Below, piece by piece: positions 10,979-23,060 of a DNA stretch of 64,000 nucleotides; the stretch's first letter is position 1, and each line of letters opens with the position of its first letter. A program made the translations under genes and the position numbers. Where the stretch lies: positions 1,488,001 to 1,552,000 of the forward strand of contig NW_008805071.1 in the NCBI RefSeq assembly GCF_000004825.1, in the 5' to 3' direction. The notes below the pieces were generated by a model, which ran no database searches, was not told the DNA's origin, and worked only from the letters and a program-made list of their open reading frames with translations. Source of the stretch: Heterostelium album PN500 (taxonomy: Eukaryota; Evosea; Eumycetozoa; Acytosteliales; Acytosteliaceae).

Positions 10979-12409
10979 ATGAATAATAATTTATTTACTT
11001 TAGTATTTAGAAATCGATATTTAAGAAAATATATATTTAATTTTCTTTTTCTGACAACAAGATGTGTAAGGATTCAACAACAGAAACTGGCAAGACAATA
11101 TCACAAGAAAACAATCTACCAACTGATGAATATCGCTGAGAATCAAATTTATACTCGATACTATTTGGAGGCATCGGTGCGTACTATAGATACTAGAATT
11201 CATTTCCAGCCAATCCAGATTTTCAGTTGGTACGATCTACAGAGTAGACCGGATCAACTACTTCACTATGGCTATTTAGATCGCTATCGAAAGGTAGTCG
11301 AGGATCTCCTGGAGATCTCGGTGTTCGACAGATTATCTTCGTTGTTTCTGAGGAAAAACAATCGCTATGAAAAGGTGGTGAAACCAACATTCGTTGCACT
11401 CCTGAAAACGGCCACGCGATTCGGACAACTGGATATCATTAAATTCCTGATAACCCGCTTTGCAACCAATGAGCTGATGACCACTGGATTCAGAGAGATA
11501 CTTATGAATATCGCGTGTCTATGTGGACACCGGCAAGTAGTAGACTACCTATTGAGTATTGGATTTGAACTTAGCAATGCATCATGTGACTACGCGGCGG
11601 AAAGCGGTAACTTGGAACTCCTACAGTTTATAATGTTGAAAGGATTCGAAGTTTCCAAATATGCAATCGATGCTGTTTCCGCCACTGGCGATCTAGAGAT
11701 GCTACGTTTTCTCTGTAGAAACACAACTAGTGGATGCACAAAGTATGCTCTTGACATGGCTAGTACCAATGGCCATTTCGAAACTGTGAAATACCTCCAT
11801 ACCTATCGCACTGAGGGTTGTACTACTCACGCACTAAACAACGCGATTAAGAATCGTCATAGCGATATCACCTTCTATTTACACGCCAATAGAAGTGAAG
11901 GATGTACAAAGCTGGCGTTAGATACAGTGGCAGCACGTGGTGATATAGATATGGTGATTTTTCTTAGTTTAAATCGTAATGAAGGATGCACAATTCAAGC
12001 GATTAACAAAGCCGCCACCAATGGCCATCTGGGGGTCGTCAAGTATCTCCATACATATCGCGCAGAGGGTTGTGATCATCAAGCGTTAGCGGGTGCAGCG
12101 TTAAACGGCCACCTCAATATAGTGAAATACCTCCATGAAAATCGAACCGAAGGCCATTCGCAGATTGCACTGGATAATGCAATCATTGGTAAACATCAAG
12201 ATATTATAGATTTTCTCATTGCCAACCGAACAGATCTTATTGAACCCACCAATCCTTTTAATACAACAATACACAACCATTTAGATTATAATGAAAGTGA
12301 AGTTTTCAACAACATTGAAACCAATGATAATGATAATAACAATAATAATAACAATAACAATAATACTAATATTTTAACAGCTAAACATTTAAATTCATCA
12401 AAAAGATAA
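10979..12409 (+). CDS. ankyrin-like repeat protein, dictyostelid NRTEGC family
   Basis: A 476-residue, intron-free protein of a family expanded in dictyostelids. The opening MNNNLFTLVFRNRYLRKYIF is the family's F-box-like N-terminal signature. After a linker (FSWYDLQSRPDQLLHYGYLD) come about ten degenerate ankyrin-type repeats of 33-34 residues between roughly 135 and 425. The later ones share the pattern A(x)NGHLxxVKYLHxxRTEGCTxxAL. The tail is Asp- and Asn-rich. Ankyrin folds bind proteins, and the N-terminal motif may recruit a partner such as SKP1, but no role is known to me. A broken relative lies 1 kb upstream in the same direction. That suggests a local duplication. Confidence 0.85.
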   Translation: MNNNLFTLVFRNRYLRKYIFNFLFLTTRCVRIQQQKLARQYHKKTIYQLMNIAENQIYTRYYLEASVRTIDTRIHFQPIQIFSWYDLQSRPDQLLHYGYLDRYRKVVEDLLEISVFDRLSSLFLRKNNRYEKVVKPTFVALLKTATRFGQLDIIKFLITRFATNELMTTGFREILMNIACLCGHRQVVDYLLSIGFELSNASCDYAAESGNLELLQFIMLKGFEVSKYAIDAVSATGDLEMLRFLCRNTTSGCTKYALDMASTNGHFETVKYLHTYRTEGCTTHALNNAIKNRHSDITFYLHANRSEGCTKLALDTVAARGDIDMVIFLSLNRNEGCTIQAINKAATNGHLGVVKYLHTYRAEGCDHQALAGAALNGHLNIVKYLHENRTEGHSQIALDNAIIGKHQDIIDFLIANRTDLIEPTNPFNTTIHNHLDYNESEVFNNIETNDNDNNNNNNNNNNTNILTAKHLNSSKR

Positions 12410-12622
12410 TTAAAAACAATACAACTAATTGGTGTTAACACTCAGTTTAGTTACCACTTGATCGATTCTCATTATTTTATTAAATTTAATAAATAATTTT
12501 TTTTTTTTTTGTGTTGTAAAAAAAAAAACGAAACGATAAATTAAACTAGCCGAATGTAATATATATTTTCGTTTTTATACACCTTTTATTTATTTATTTA
12601 TTTATAATTATTTATATGTAGA

Positions 12623-15499
12623 ATGGTGATGAAGAAATCATCGAATTTATATGATAGTAAATTGGTAGAGAGAATTGAGAGTCTCGACTTCTCAGGCAAT
12701 GCTTATTTGGATGCCGACACCATTGCCACCAAACTAAGATCACAATTCTCAGAGTACAATAGAAAACAATATAAACCATTCTTGACTCAAGTTGAAAGAG
12801 GTTTGTAGTAGTTAAATAGTTAAAGATATATTTATGGTTTAACTAACAACTTGATTAACAATTATTATAGCCATACAGGTTATTATGAAATCAACTGATG
12901 AATATATTGATGATCCAGAGTTTGATGATGATGAGAATGTTGATAATAATAACAATAATACAACACCAAATACACCAAATACAGTAGAAATCAATTTAGA
13001 TCAACCACCACAAGATGATAAAATGATGTCTGAAGATGGACATGATAGTGACATTGAATTTATATCAGAAACAAAACTTATTACTAAACAACAACAAAAT
13101 AACAAACAACAACAACAACAACAACAAAATAATAGTTTAAATCAAACTATTCTTTCAAACTATTCAAAATCAGATTCGAAATCTAAATCGTTGACACCAC
13201 CAACTACACCACCAGTTTATGTTAGTAACAATCCATTGGGTAAGAGATCAAGAGATGTCGTAACATCAACACCAACCACACCAATAAAATCAGATACGGT
13301 AGCAGCAGATCAACAACCACAAACACCAAACGATACTCTAAAGAAACAACGTAGATTAAAACAATCGCAGACATCGGTTGCCTCCGATCGTAATCCATTG
13401 GCAACCTCAAAGGATTCATCGTCGCTTGCAAAGGTCGGAACTATTCCATCGGTCGACTTTTCGAATATGGGTGGTATCGAACAGGTTCTCAAGGACATCA
13501 GAGAGCAAATCGAATATCCAATCAATCATCCAGAGGTTTACAGACATCTAGGTGCCGATCCTCCAAGAGGTATACTACTACACGGTCCACCAGGCACCGG
13601 TAAGACACTGCTGGCCAACGCCATTGCCGGTGAACTCAAAATTCCACTCATCTCTATCTCAGCACCCGAGATTGCAAGCGGTCTCTCTGGTGAATCGGAA
13701 TCAAAGATTCGTGGACTATTCGCATCGGCACAGGAACAAGCACCGTGCATTGTATTCATCGATGAAATCGATGCCATCGCACCGAAACGTGAGAATGCAT
13801 CGAAAGAGATGGAGCGTCGTATCGTCGCCCAACTCCTCACATGTATGGATTCATTGAATATGCGTGCATCAACAAGTAATACCAATTATCAATCAACAAG
13901 ATCATCAAATATCAATGAGCAACAACAACAACAACAACAATCAACAAATAGTAATAATAATAATAATAATAATGAACAACAACAACAACAAATAGAATCA
14001 ATTGTTCAGAAAAATAATGGACATATTATGGTTATTGGTGCAACTAGTAGACCGGAATCTATTGATCCAGCTTTGAGAATGGGTGGTAGATTCGATAGAG
14101 AGATGGCGTTGGGTGTACCAGATTTGGTTGCAAGAGAAAAGATACTGAGGGTTCTCACTTCGAGAATGCGATTGAGTAAGGATTTCGATTATCAGGAGAT
14201 TGCTTCGCTGACACCTGGTTATGTCGGTGCCGATGTGAATTTGCTGGCAAAGACCGCTGCAACCTTTTCGATTGTACGTGCATTCTCTCAAGCCAACATG
14301 GATACACCAGAGAAAATGAAACAGCCTTTCGATGCCAGCCAACTCGATCAACTCTACATTGAGATGGCAGACTTTAAGAATGCAGTGAAGAAAGTTCAAC
14401 CATCGGCCAAAAGAGAAGGTTTTGCAACCATACCCAATGTTACATGGGACGATATCGGAGCGCTTCGTTCAATTCGTGAGGAACTCACCAAGACTATTCT
14501 CCGTCCGATTAGACATCCTGCAACCTACAAGGGTCTTGGTATCGATTCGCCAGCCGGTGTACTCATGTACGGTCCACCCGGTTGTGGTAAAACTCTGCTA
14601 GCTAAAGCAATCGCAAGTGAATGTCGTATGTATCAATCAAATTGTTTTAATTCAAACTCAATTCAAACAAACTCATACTTCACAATTATTGTTTGTAACC
14701 ATTTTTAGAGGCAAATTTCATATCTGTTAAAGGTCCTGAATTGTTGAATAAATATGTTGGTGAGTCTGAAAGAGCGGTTCGACAAGTTTTCCAGAGAGCA
14801 TCTGCTTCCGCGCCGTGTGTAATATTTTTTGATGAGTTTGATGCGCTGGCGCCAAAGAGAGGAACCGACGGTGGAAATCAAGCGACCGAGAGAGTTGTCA
14901 ATCAGCTGCTAACAGAGATGGACGGTTTGGAGAAGCGTTCAGAGGTGTTTATCGTCGCTGCAACCAATCGTCCCGATATCATTGACAGTGCCATGCTCAG
15001 ACCTGGTCGTCTCGACAAGTTGTTGTATGTTCCACTGCCATCGCCAGAGGAGAGAGTCGAAATCCTAAAGACTGTCACTGCCAAGATTCCGTTGGATGCC
15101 GACGTCGATTTGGCAGCGGTCGGTACCGATTCGAGATGTCATGCATTCAGTGGTGCCGATCTTTCATTGTTGGTTAAAGAGGCAGCCATGTCAGCGTTGG
15201 ACAAGGTATTTGAACGTCAGGAAGATGCCGACGCCAAAGAAACTGTCAAGCCTAAAGTATCGATGGATGACTTTACATATGCACTCAACAAGACCAAACC
15301 ATCTGTATCGAAAAAGGATGAACTTATGTATGATAGATTGAATTTGAATATTAAACAAACAAGAGATCAAATTGCAAAAGAAAAGAAAAAACCAGTTTCA
15401 ACAATAACACCAACACCAACAACAAATTCAAATAATAATGATCAAAATGGAACAGATAAAGTAGCTACAAATGATAAAGATCCAATGGTATTAGCATAA
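12623..15499 (+). CDS. NVL: NVL/Rix7-type AAA ATPase of 60S ribosome assembly
   Basis: Exons 12623-12800, 12871-14625 and 14709-15499 give 907 residues. The family (human NVL, yeast Rix7) removes assembly factors from pre-60S particles in the nucleolus. The N-terminal domain ([20 protein letters not shown]...FLTQVERAIQVI) matches the NVL nucleolin-binding domain and separates it from CDC48. A Gln/Asp-rich linker follows. AAA1 has Walker A GPPGTGKT at 298-305 and Walker B FIDEID ending at 360. AAA2 has GPPGCGKT at 627-634, a Walker B FFDEFDAL, and [22 protein letters not shown]1 carries a Gln/Asn insert of about 45 residues near 395-440, between Walker B and the sensor-1 strand. Both introns are phase 1. 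It is convergent with the gene at 15935. Confidence 0.93.
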
Positions 15500-15934
15500 A
15501 ATTAATGAATTAAAATAAATTTAACATAAAGTTTTTTTTTATAAATTTAACAAATTTTTTATTTTATTTAATTTCTCTTCTAATTAAAGAAGATTGTTAT
15601 TATTACAATCTTTAATTGTTTACATATGGACAAGTTAGTTGGTAGAATTTTACTTTCTTTTTTTTTCTTTTTTTTTTTGTTTATTTTGTTTTTTTTTTAT
15701 ATTTTAATTCTTATTTGATGATATGGTTGTAGTTGGAATTAATTTATTATATATAAATGTAATGTTATGTATAAATAAATAATATATTATAAATGAAATA
15801 TTTGTTGGAATATTCATTTATGTTTTTGTTTTTTGTTGTTGGAGTTTTGTTTTGATAATTATTATTTTGTGACGACTAATATACTGGGGTTTTGTTTTTG
15901 TTTTGTTTTGTTTTGTTGTTTTGTTTTAAATTAT
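15500..15934. other. convergent 3' region
   Basis: AT-rich, with T-rich runs at 15655-15700 and repeated GTTTT near 15885-15925, which on the minus strand is the last coding and 3' sequence of the next gene. AATAAA-like signals occur near 15510 and 15775. No gene. Confidence 0.6.
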
Positions 15935-17366
15935 CTATTGATTATCATCAATATATAATTCATCTGGATCATCAGTGTAGTTTCTGTGAACTTCTCCAGA
16001 GTCTGACAAACGTTTCTTTCTTGGGGAATCCATGTCGAGATTTTCGAGTGAGGTAGAAAGTAGCATGTCGATCGAGGATCGCTTTACTTTGAAATCATCG
16101 AAAAGCTGTCCGTGGTTGGAAAGAATTAAGGGCGAGGTATTTAAACGTGGGATGTTGATGGAGTGTGAGGTTTGACGTGGTGATGAAGCGTGGGAAGCTG
16201 TGCTGGAACTGGAGGAAATGGTGATTGGCGAACCTGGAGTCTGAACTGGAGAGGACATGATGGAGTTGGTGCTGTTCTTGCGACCACCCTTTTGCATGGT
16301 CCATGGATCGATGATTTGTTTCAAACGCCAGAATCCATTTTGTTTGTAGGTGTCCATACCGGACTCAAATATATTCTTTGAGTGTGAAAGCATGTCTTGG
16401 ATTTGCTTGTGCCAGTTCTCCGAACGCTTCTTGTTGAGACACAAGATATCCCAATGTGTAGTCATGAATTCATAGACATCGGTCTTGAGTGAGAAGAATG
16501 GCTTCTCACGTAACTCGTGGTGTAATGTAAAGAAGACGACTCTCATGATGCTGGCCCATGTTGGCGACTTAATGAGGAGCTCGGGCTGTCCGCGTTGGCA
16601 GAGAAGACAATCGTTGAGGTTGCAGAGAATCGAGGTATTGGCGCATGATTGTGATGGTGACGATGGTAAGGAGTTGGACGAAGCATTCATCATTGGCGAG
16701 GAGGTGGGTGTAGTGTTGTTTGAGGAGATTGGTTGTTGTTGACTTTTTTACAGGTGATGATGAATACTGTTGTTGTTGTTGTTGCTGTTGTTTGAACGAG
16801 TGGAATTTAATTGGTTTCGAAGGTGGGGATGATGGTACAGATTGAAGTGGCGACGACGACAAGGAAATTAATGAACAGGAGTTGGTGATGGAATCGGTGG
16901 AGGTGGATAGCAATGATTCAGCGGACGATCTGAGTGAGGTGTTTGTGGGTGAGGTTGTGCGTAATGGGATTGGAATGGAGGAGAATGGTGCGCCCGAAGA
17001 TGATGATTGATAGAACATATTGCTAAAGAGATTGGCACTGCTGGATTTCAGGTTGTTGTTATTGCTAGCGGTGGTAGTGGTGGTGGATTCCGAGTCGTTG
17101 GCAACGCCACTAGTGTTGTTGTTGTTGCTGTTGTCGTATAATACAAATGAGTTGGATGGTGAGTGATAACCAGTCTTGTTTCTCAGTCCTGAGGATGAGG
17201 AGAGACTGGAGCGGCCAAACACAGGCGAGGCTGGTACTCCATCGGCATCTTGTCCAGTGAAGATCTGTGGTGACGAGACAGCACTGTTACCACTCTTTGA
17301 CAAAGAATTACTACGATTCTTTAGATCGAACAAGATGTGTGGGGCAATTTCTTCAAAGTCTTCCAT
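15935..17366 (-). CDS. Ser-rich protein with winged-helix-like C-terminal domain, one frame break
   Basis: The first frame runs from the ATG at 17366 (MEDFEEIAPHILFDLKNRSN) through Ser/Thr/Pro/Asn-rich sequence with many SP sites to SSSPVKK. A second frame carries on with SQQQPISSNN and ends at 15935. The switch lies in a run of six T (A on the coding strand) at 16744-16749: one base fewer makes a single 476-residue protein. Both sides have the same low-complexity style, so I treat it as one gene. The conserved part (about residues 240-350) has a CxxC-like stretch (LCNLNDCLLCQRG), then a compact domain ending FESGMDTYKQNGFWRLKQII. Its spacing recalls the winged helix of ASH2-like proteins, but I do not recognise it firmly. 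It may be a transcription regulator. Its upstream region is 7.1 kb long. Confidence 0.65.
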
Positions 17367-20300
17367 TTTCTTTTGTTTTTGTTGTTGTTGTCGGTTTATG
17401 ATTTAAATTCGGGAATTTGTGATGAGGGTGATTGGTTGAAGTTGGTTGAACAATGAATTTGAATTGAAAAAGCGCTCCTGGAATGTGTAGGCACTGACTA
17501 ACTCAAAGATATGTAGTTTAGTTATATTGTATTGTTGTTGTTATTATGATAGATTGTTTGATTATGATTTCAATTTTAAATTAAATCTGTTTTTTATTTT
17601 AAGCGAAAGAAAAAGAAATTTAGTTTTAGTTAGTTTTTGGATTTTTTTTTATTTTATTTTTAATGTTATTAATAATCTAATTAAATTAGATTAATTGAGA
17701 GGTGTGCGAAAGCTTTTTTTGACAAAAAAAAAAAAAAAAAAATTTTGATTGCCAATCAGTAATTAAAAAACAAAATGGGAATTCAAACTAATCAATTTTT
17801 GGTTTTTGGTTTTTTGCAAAGAAACCAATCATTGTTGTCATTTCAGATTAAACTATTGGCGAGATTGTTTTGTTTTTGGTGTATTTGCAATGATTTTGGT
17901 GTTTTTTTTTGATTTTGATTTTTTTTGTTTTTAGTTTAGTTTGTGGTTAGGAAAAGAATCTTTTACTTTTTAGTTTAAATTTAGGAATAAACGATATGTT
18001 GACGGATGATGGTGATTGCAATCAAACTATTTAATAGGTTGGATTGTAATGTAAAGAAATGAAAAGAAAACTTATTTAGAGATAGTCTAAAATAAAAACT
18101 GTTTTCTAAAAAAAAAACAATTGAATGCAAAAAACTTATTTAATATCAATTCGACTCAATGAGTAAAAATTGCCACAAATTGGTGCATACAAAGGGTAGA
18201 GTTATAATATTAAATAATATTTAAAGATTGGAGAGATCTTTAGTAGAGTGTTTGTTTGTTTGATGATGACTTTTGAAAAAGAAATTGTTTTTAAACAAAA
18301 TGATGAGCGAATTTGCAATATATTTTTTTTTTTTATATGTATATAATGATGATTAAATATACTTTCGTTGTATAGAAAACATACTTTTATGTATGAATGG
18401 ATGTAGAGTATTTAAGAATAATAAAGTATTGTTATTATTACTGCTTTAATATAATATTTTAAATTGTGTTATCAAAGCATTATTGTATTGGTTCGCGGTA
18501 GGAGGTTTTTGGAGTTGTTGGTACAGCCATCAACAAGCATGGTGGTAGTAATTCGTTTGATGTTATCACCAAATTTAAATTGAATCCTCCACATAAAAAA
18601 AAATTAAAAATTAAATATAGAGGTTGAAAATCAACAATCTTTTGGTTTATTTCAATATAATAAAGAGAGGGTGATCCTTGTTTCGTTGTTTCCAAAACAA
18701 AATCAGTGTAATTTATGCTAAATGTTATGTGTTGTGTGGTAGTGTGTTTTTGTGTCGTATTCAATATTGAAAATAATAACAATTAAAATCAAATCATGAA
18801 AATGACGATCGAAAGTGTAGGCAAATATATTAAAATTATAAAAGTAAGTTGATTCTTTGTTTTCAATTTTGTTTTCAGTGTTTGAAAAATGATTATTTGT
18901 TTGTTTGGTTATTTTGATTCAATGATAGAAATGATAACACTGGTGCTCAGTATGACTATCATGGTGATGGAATAGATAGCAATGTGATCAAGATGAGGAT
19001 CAAGAATTTTATTATAACACCAAAATCATTGGACGTTATTGAGATTTAACAAAAAAAAAAAAAGGGGGTATAAATTAAATTCTCTTTCGGAGTGGAGTGG
19101 TGGAATCCAAAAAAGAGGGTGTGGAAAATATAAACTTTTTTTGGTTTGTTGAAAGAATAATTAAAGGGGGTGTGTGGGATAATCACAAATCTTGTGTTTT
19201 ATCAATTTTAAAAATTTAAAAATATCATCAACCTATGTGAGTGAATTTCGCTGTTCAAACAATAACAATTAAATTAAATTAAAATTTGAAAGTATAAGAG
19301 AAAGCAAGTGAATACGTTAATTTAGTTGAAACAAATGGGTTGATATTAAGTGACGATGGTGATTGTTGATGGTTTAACAACATAATATTTTAGTATATCT
19401 AAAATCGATATTCAAAGAGGGATGCCTGGTCCAGCATATATAGGGTTGAAAATCAATTACAAGGAAAAAAATGATCATTCAACCCAATCAATTAGGAGGA
19501 TGGATTAAAAAAGGTAATTTGTGGAGTGTAAAGTTTAAATTGTTATATATAATGGTTTTAAAATCGTTTTGTTGGAAATTATGTATGATTATCAGAGATG
19601 GTGGCGACTAGTGTGAAGAGGAGGTGGAGAAAAACTAATTATTATTTTGTTTTATTTTTACTTACAAATGGTTTACTAGTAGAATATTATATCAAGTCAA
19701 ATTTTTGAAGTCGAGAGTTTAAACTATTTGGGCGTTGTTGGTTGAAGAAAATGATGGAGTGGTTGGTTGTTGATTTGGTTGATTTTAAACTAATTTTAAA
19801 AATACATATAAATACTATATCATATATAAAACAAATAAATAATATAATAGAGATTAATAAATAATATTACAGTTATACAGTACAAAGAGATAATTGGAGA
19901 GGAGTGAGTGTGATTGTTTGATTACTAAGTAAGTGTTGTTGGAACTTTAGGAAGATATTGATGAGGAATCGAGTCGAATGTGTGGTGACGATTGTTGTTT
20001 TTTTTTACTTTTTTGTTTTGTTTTTTTTAATTTTGAATTTCTCACAAAACCTAGACAGGGCGTGAAAAATATCAGACAAATTTGGTGAAGTTTTTAGTTT
20101 TTTAGCTTTTTTGCTGAATGAGGTGGTGTAGGGATTGTTCTCGATGGTGAAATGAGACGGAGATGGGTGAAAACTAAAAACTAAAAAGAAAACTTTAAAT
20201 AAAAATACAATTTTCTTTTCTTTTTTTATTTTTATTTTTTTATTTAGGTAGTCCTACGTTGTCTGTTTTGATCTAAATATAATACAACAAAAAAAAAAAA

Positions 20301-21364
20301 AAACAAAAATAAAAAAAATAACTATAGTTTTACAAGAATTATTTGGTAAAAGAAAAATAATATTATTATATCTTATACGTAAGCATATGTGATGTGAAGG
20401 AGATAGATATGATATTGCCAACAACAAGTATATAGATAATTTGAATGTATATAATATATTATATGTATCACAGTGAAAATGATTGTGTGTGGGCACCTAC
20501 TTGGAAAAAATACAGGTGTATTGGTGATTTAGTACTTTCGTTTTTTTGAAATTTAAGGCAGGAGAGAGCAAAAAACAAAATATTTTTTTTTAAATAAATA
20601 ACACTTAAGCAAAAGATGAGGGTTTGAAAGAATCGACAGTAATGATTAAAAGGTAAAAAGGCAAAGATTATGCTAATTGTCACTTTACAAGTGAAAACCA
20701 TTTGCCAAGCTAAAAAAACATAATATTTAATAGGAAAGTTTCCAAGGTGTTTTCTTTGTGGATACTGAAATTCTTTGATTTGAGTGTGGTTGACCTATTA
20801 AGGAGAAGATCAGTGGAGCAATCTTTTTTGAAACGGGTACATCAATATTAATGATTATCAAAAAAAAAAAAAAAACAAAAAAACTAAATAGTTTTTTCAT
20901 TTGAAATTTTGATGCCCATTAATAGGAATCATTAATGAGCCTTTCAAATCAAAAAACGGTTGGGGGAACAATCTAATTTTATTTGATTATCAGCAATTAG
21001 ATTTTTCGTTTTTTAGTAAATTTTAATTTATTTTTTTTAAATGTTTTGGTTTTTGTATTTATTGAAAGTAAAAAAAGTTGTTTGTTTTTTTTTTTAATTT
21101 TTTTGATTGAAATTACCAAATTTTTTTTTGGTTTTTCTACCAGGTTTCCAGTGACCACCTCTCTTGTGTGTAAAATCGGCTGATTCATCACACTATTCTA
21201 TTCGACTGAAGAGTATGTGATTGTAACTTCAGAATACTAACACTTAAACCAAGTTGTGAGAATTGGATACCCTCCTCACATTCATCTTTGGAGTCTGATA
21301 TGTGATAGCTTTTTTTTTTTTCAGAGGTATAACAAAAACCATAAATCAATAATCACACACCCAC

Positions 21365-21378
21365 ACCACACGTGTGGT
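21365..21378. promoter_or_regulatory. 14-bp perfect palindrome centred on CACGTG
   Basis: ACCACACGTGTGGT reads the same on both strands. CACGTG is the core bound by bHLH and bZIP factors, and the flanking CCACAC/GTGTGG halves resemble the G-box factor site. It lies directly beside CACACACCCACACC (21354-21367). Site function is inferred. Confidence 0.5.
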
Positions 21379-23036
21379 AGCGGGGATCGACACGACATGT
21401 CCGATACATAATCTTTGAGTTGCCAATCATATATCAAAATAGGAAATATCTTTTTTAATTTTATGCTTTTCACATAACTGTGTGGTCACATCAATTAACA
21501 AACACTCTCTCTTTGAATTGAAATGAATTATTACATTTTATATCCTGCAAATTAGTTCGTTTTAACAGTTCATTGACAAGAGAATCAAACACAAAGATAC
21601 TTTGATTCTTGCAGCCTCTTTGCTCTTGTTACTTTCAAAAAAGACGTTTTAACAATAATCATTGAATTAAAAAAAAAAAGGTGATGAAACCGTTTCTAAA
21701 CTTGTTGTAAAATAATGATAGTTATTTTTCATTCATTTATTTTAAATTGTTTAATTAATATAAAGATAATAAAATCATTTGATTTTAATTTGAATAAAGA
21801 AACACTTATAAGAATGAAATATTATAATAATATTGTTTTTACTATTTTTTTTTGTTTTTTTGTTTTTTGTTTTTTTTTTTTTGATCTTCTATCTTTTTTG
21901 GTTTTTAAAATAGAACGTTAAAAACCTACACTGCAAATATTGTTTATCAATAAAATTCAAAAATTCAAAAAATAAAAAAAAAGGTTTAAATATTTGAAGT
22001 TAATTTCAAAAAAATATATATTAAAATCTAAAAGTAAATCAATTAAAAAATTAAATAATTAATATTTAAAAAGTAATTACTTTAAAGTGTATTTCAATAA
22101 ATGTAGATAAACAGTTGTTAGAAATAGGACATTGTAATAAATTATAGGGAATCCAACAAATTGACAATGTGTTAACTTGAAGTTAAAAATAAAATAATAT
22201 TTTTAATTATTTTGATTTTATCATATCTTTTAATTTAATTTATAATATATCTTAAAATTTGGATATTATTCATTTTTTGCCATAAAAGTAAAGTTTTCTT
22301 TTTATGGTTAATTGCCAATGGATGGATTGTGCAATTTATTAGAATTTAGTGGTGGGATTGAGAAGTTGTTTATCTAAACTATTTTTATTTTAAAAATAAA
22401 TAAAATAAATTCCAAAGATCGAAACTGTGATTAAATATATTGTTGTTTTTTTTTGTATTTAATTAAAATATTCAATATCCAATAAAGGTTATTGTCATTG
22501 ATTATTATACATTTTAAAATATCTTTTGATGGGGTGATTTGATTTTTAAAATTTGTGTGTGTAGCTGATTTTTGTTTTTTTCATCACTCTCTCACTTAAA
22601 AACCAAAACATGTGTAAACAAAACAACAACAAAGACCAAAATCAACAAAGCAAAACCAAATAATTGACTTGAAAGAAGAAGGGCACAAGTTATATTGTTA
22701 GTGTCTGAAAAAAAGATTTTCTCTTACATCAACAACATAAACCGTTAGTTATAGGTTGTTGCTGTTGTTGTGTGTGATCGATATCTTAGAGGTTTTTTTT
22801 GTTGTAGTTTTGCTTGAGTATGTGTGCTCTCGTACTGATATGACTACTCCTTCATATGAATATGTTTAAATGTTGGTTGGTGCAGAATTCTTTCTAGTTT
22901 CTAAACACCATCCACAATCATTATATACTTTTGTTATGCCGCAGCAGCACACCACAATACTCTGCAAAACACCAATCACATTTTAAATTAAATTAACAAT
23001 TGTTATTGTATATTTATATCATCAAACAACTTGTTT

Positions 23037-23060
23037 CCATCCATCCATCCATCCATCCAT
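23037..23060. repeat. (CATC)n microsatellite
   Basis: About six tandem copies of CATC in the A/C-rich half of the long intergenic region. No coding potential. Confidence 0.8.

Noticed and set aside
16740-16760. A AAA AAG heptamer on the minus strand as a programmed -1 frameshift site
   Set aside because: The -1 frame ends after about 17 codons; the frame that carries the conserved domain needs +1, so the heptamer does not explain the gene.
18480-18782. 100-codon minus-strand ORF in the long intergenic region
   Set aside because: AT-driven composition, no motif, no splice or leader context; the same kind of frame occurs throughout the non-coding DNA.
20254-21191. Three minus-strand ORFs of 64-80 codons
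   Set aside because: Phe/Ile/Lys/Leu-rich translations of A/T runs without conserved features.
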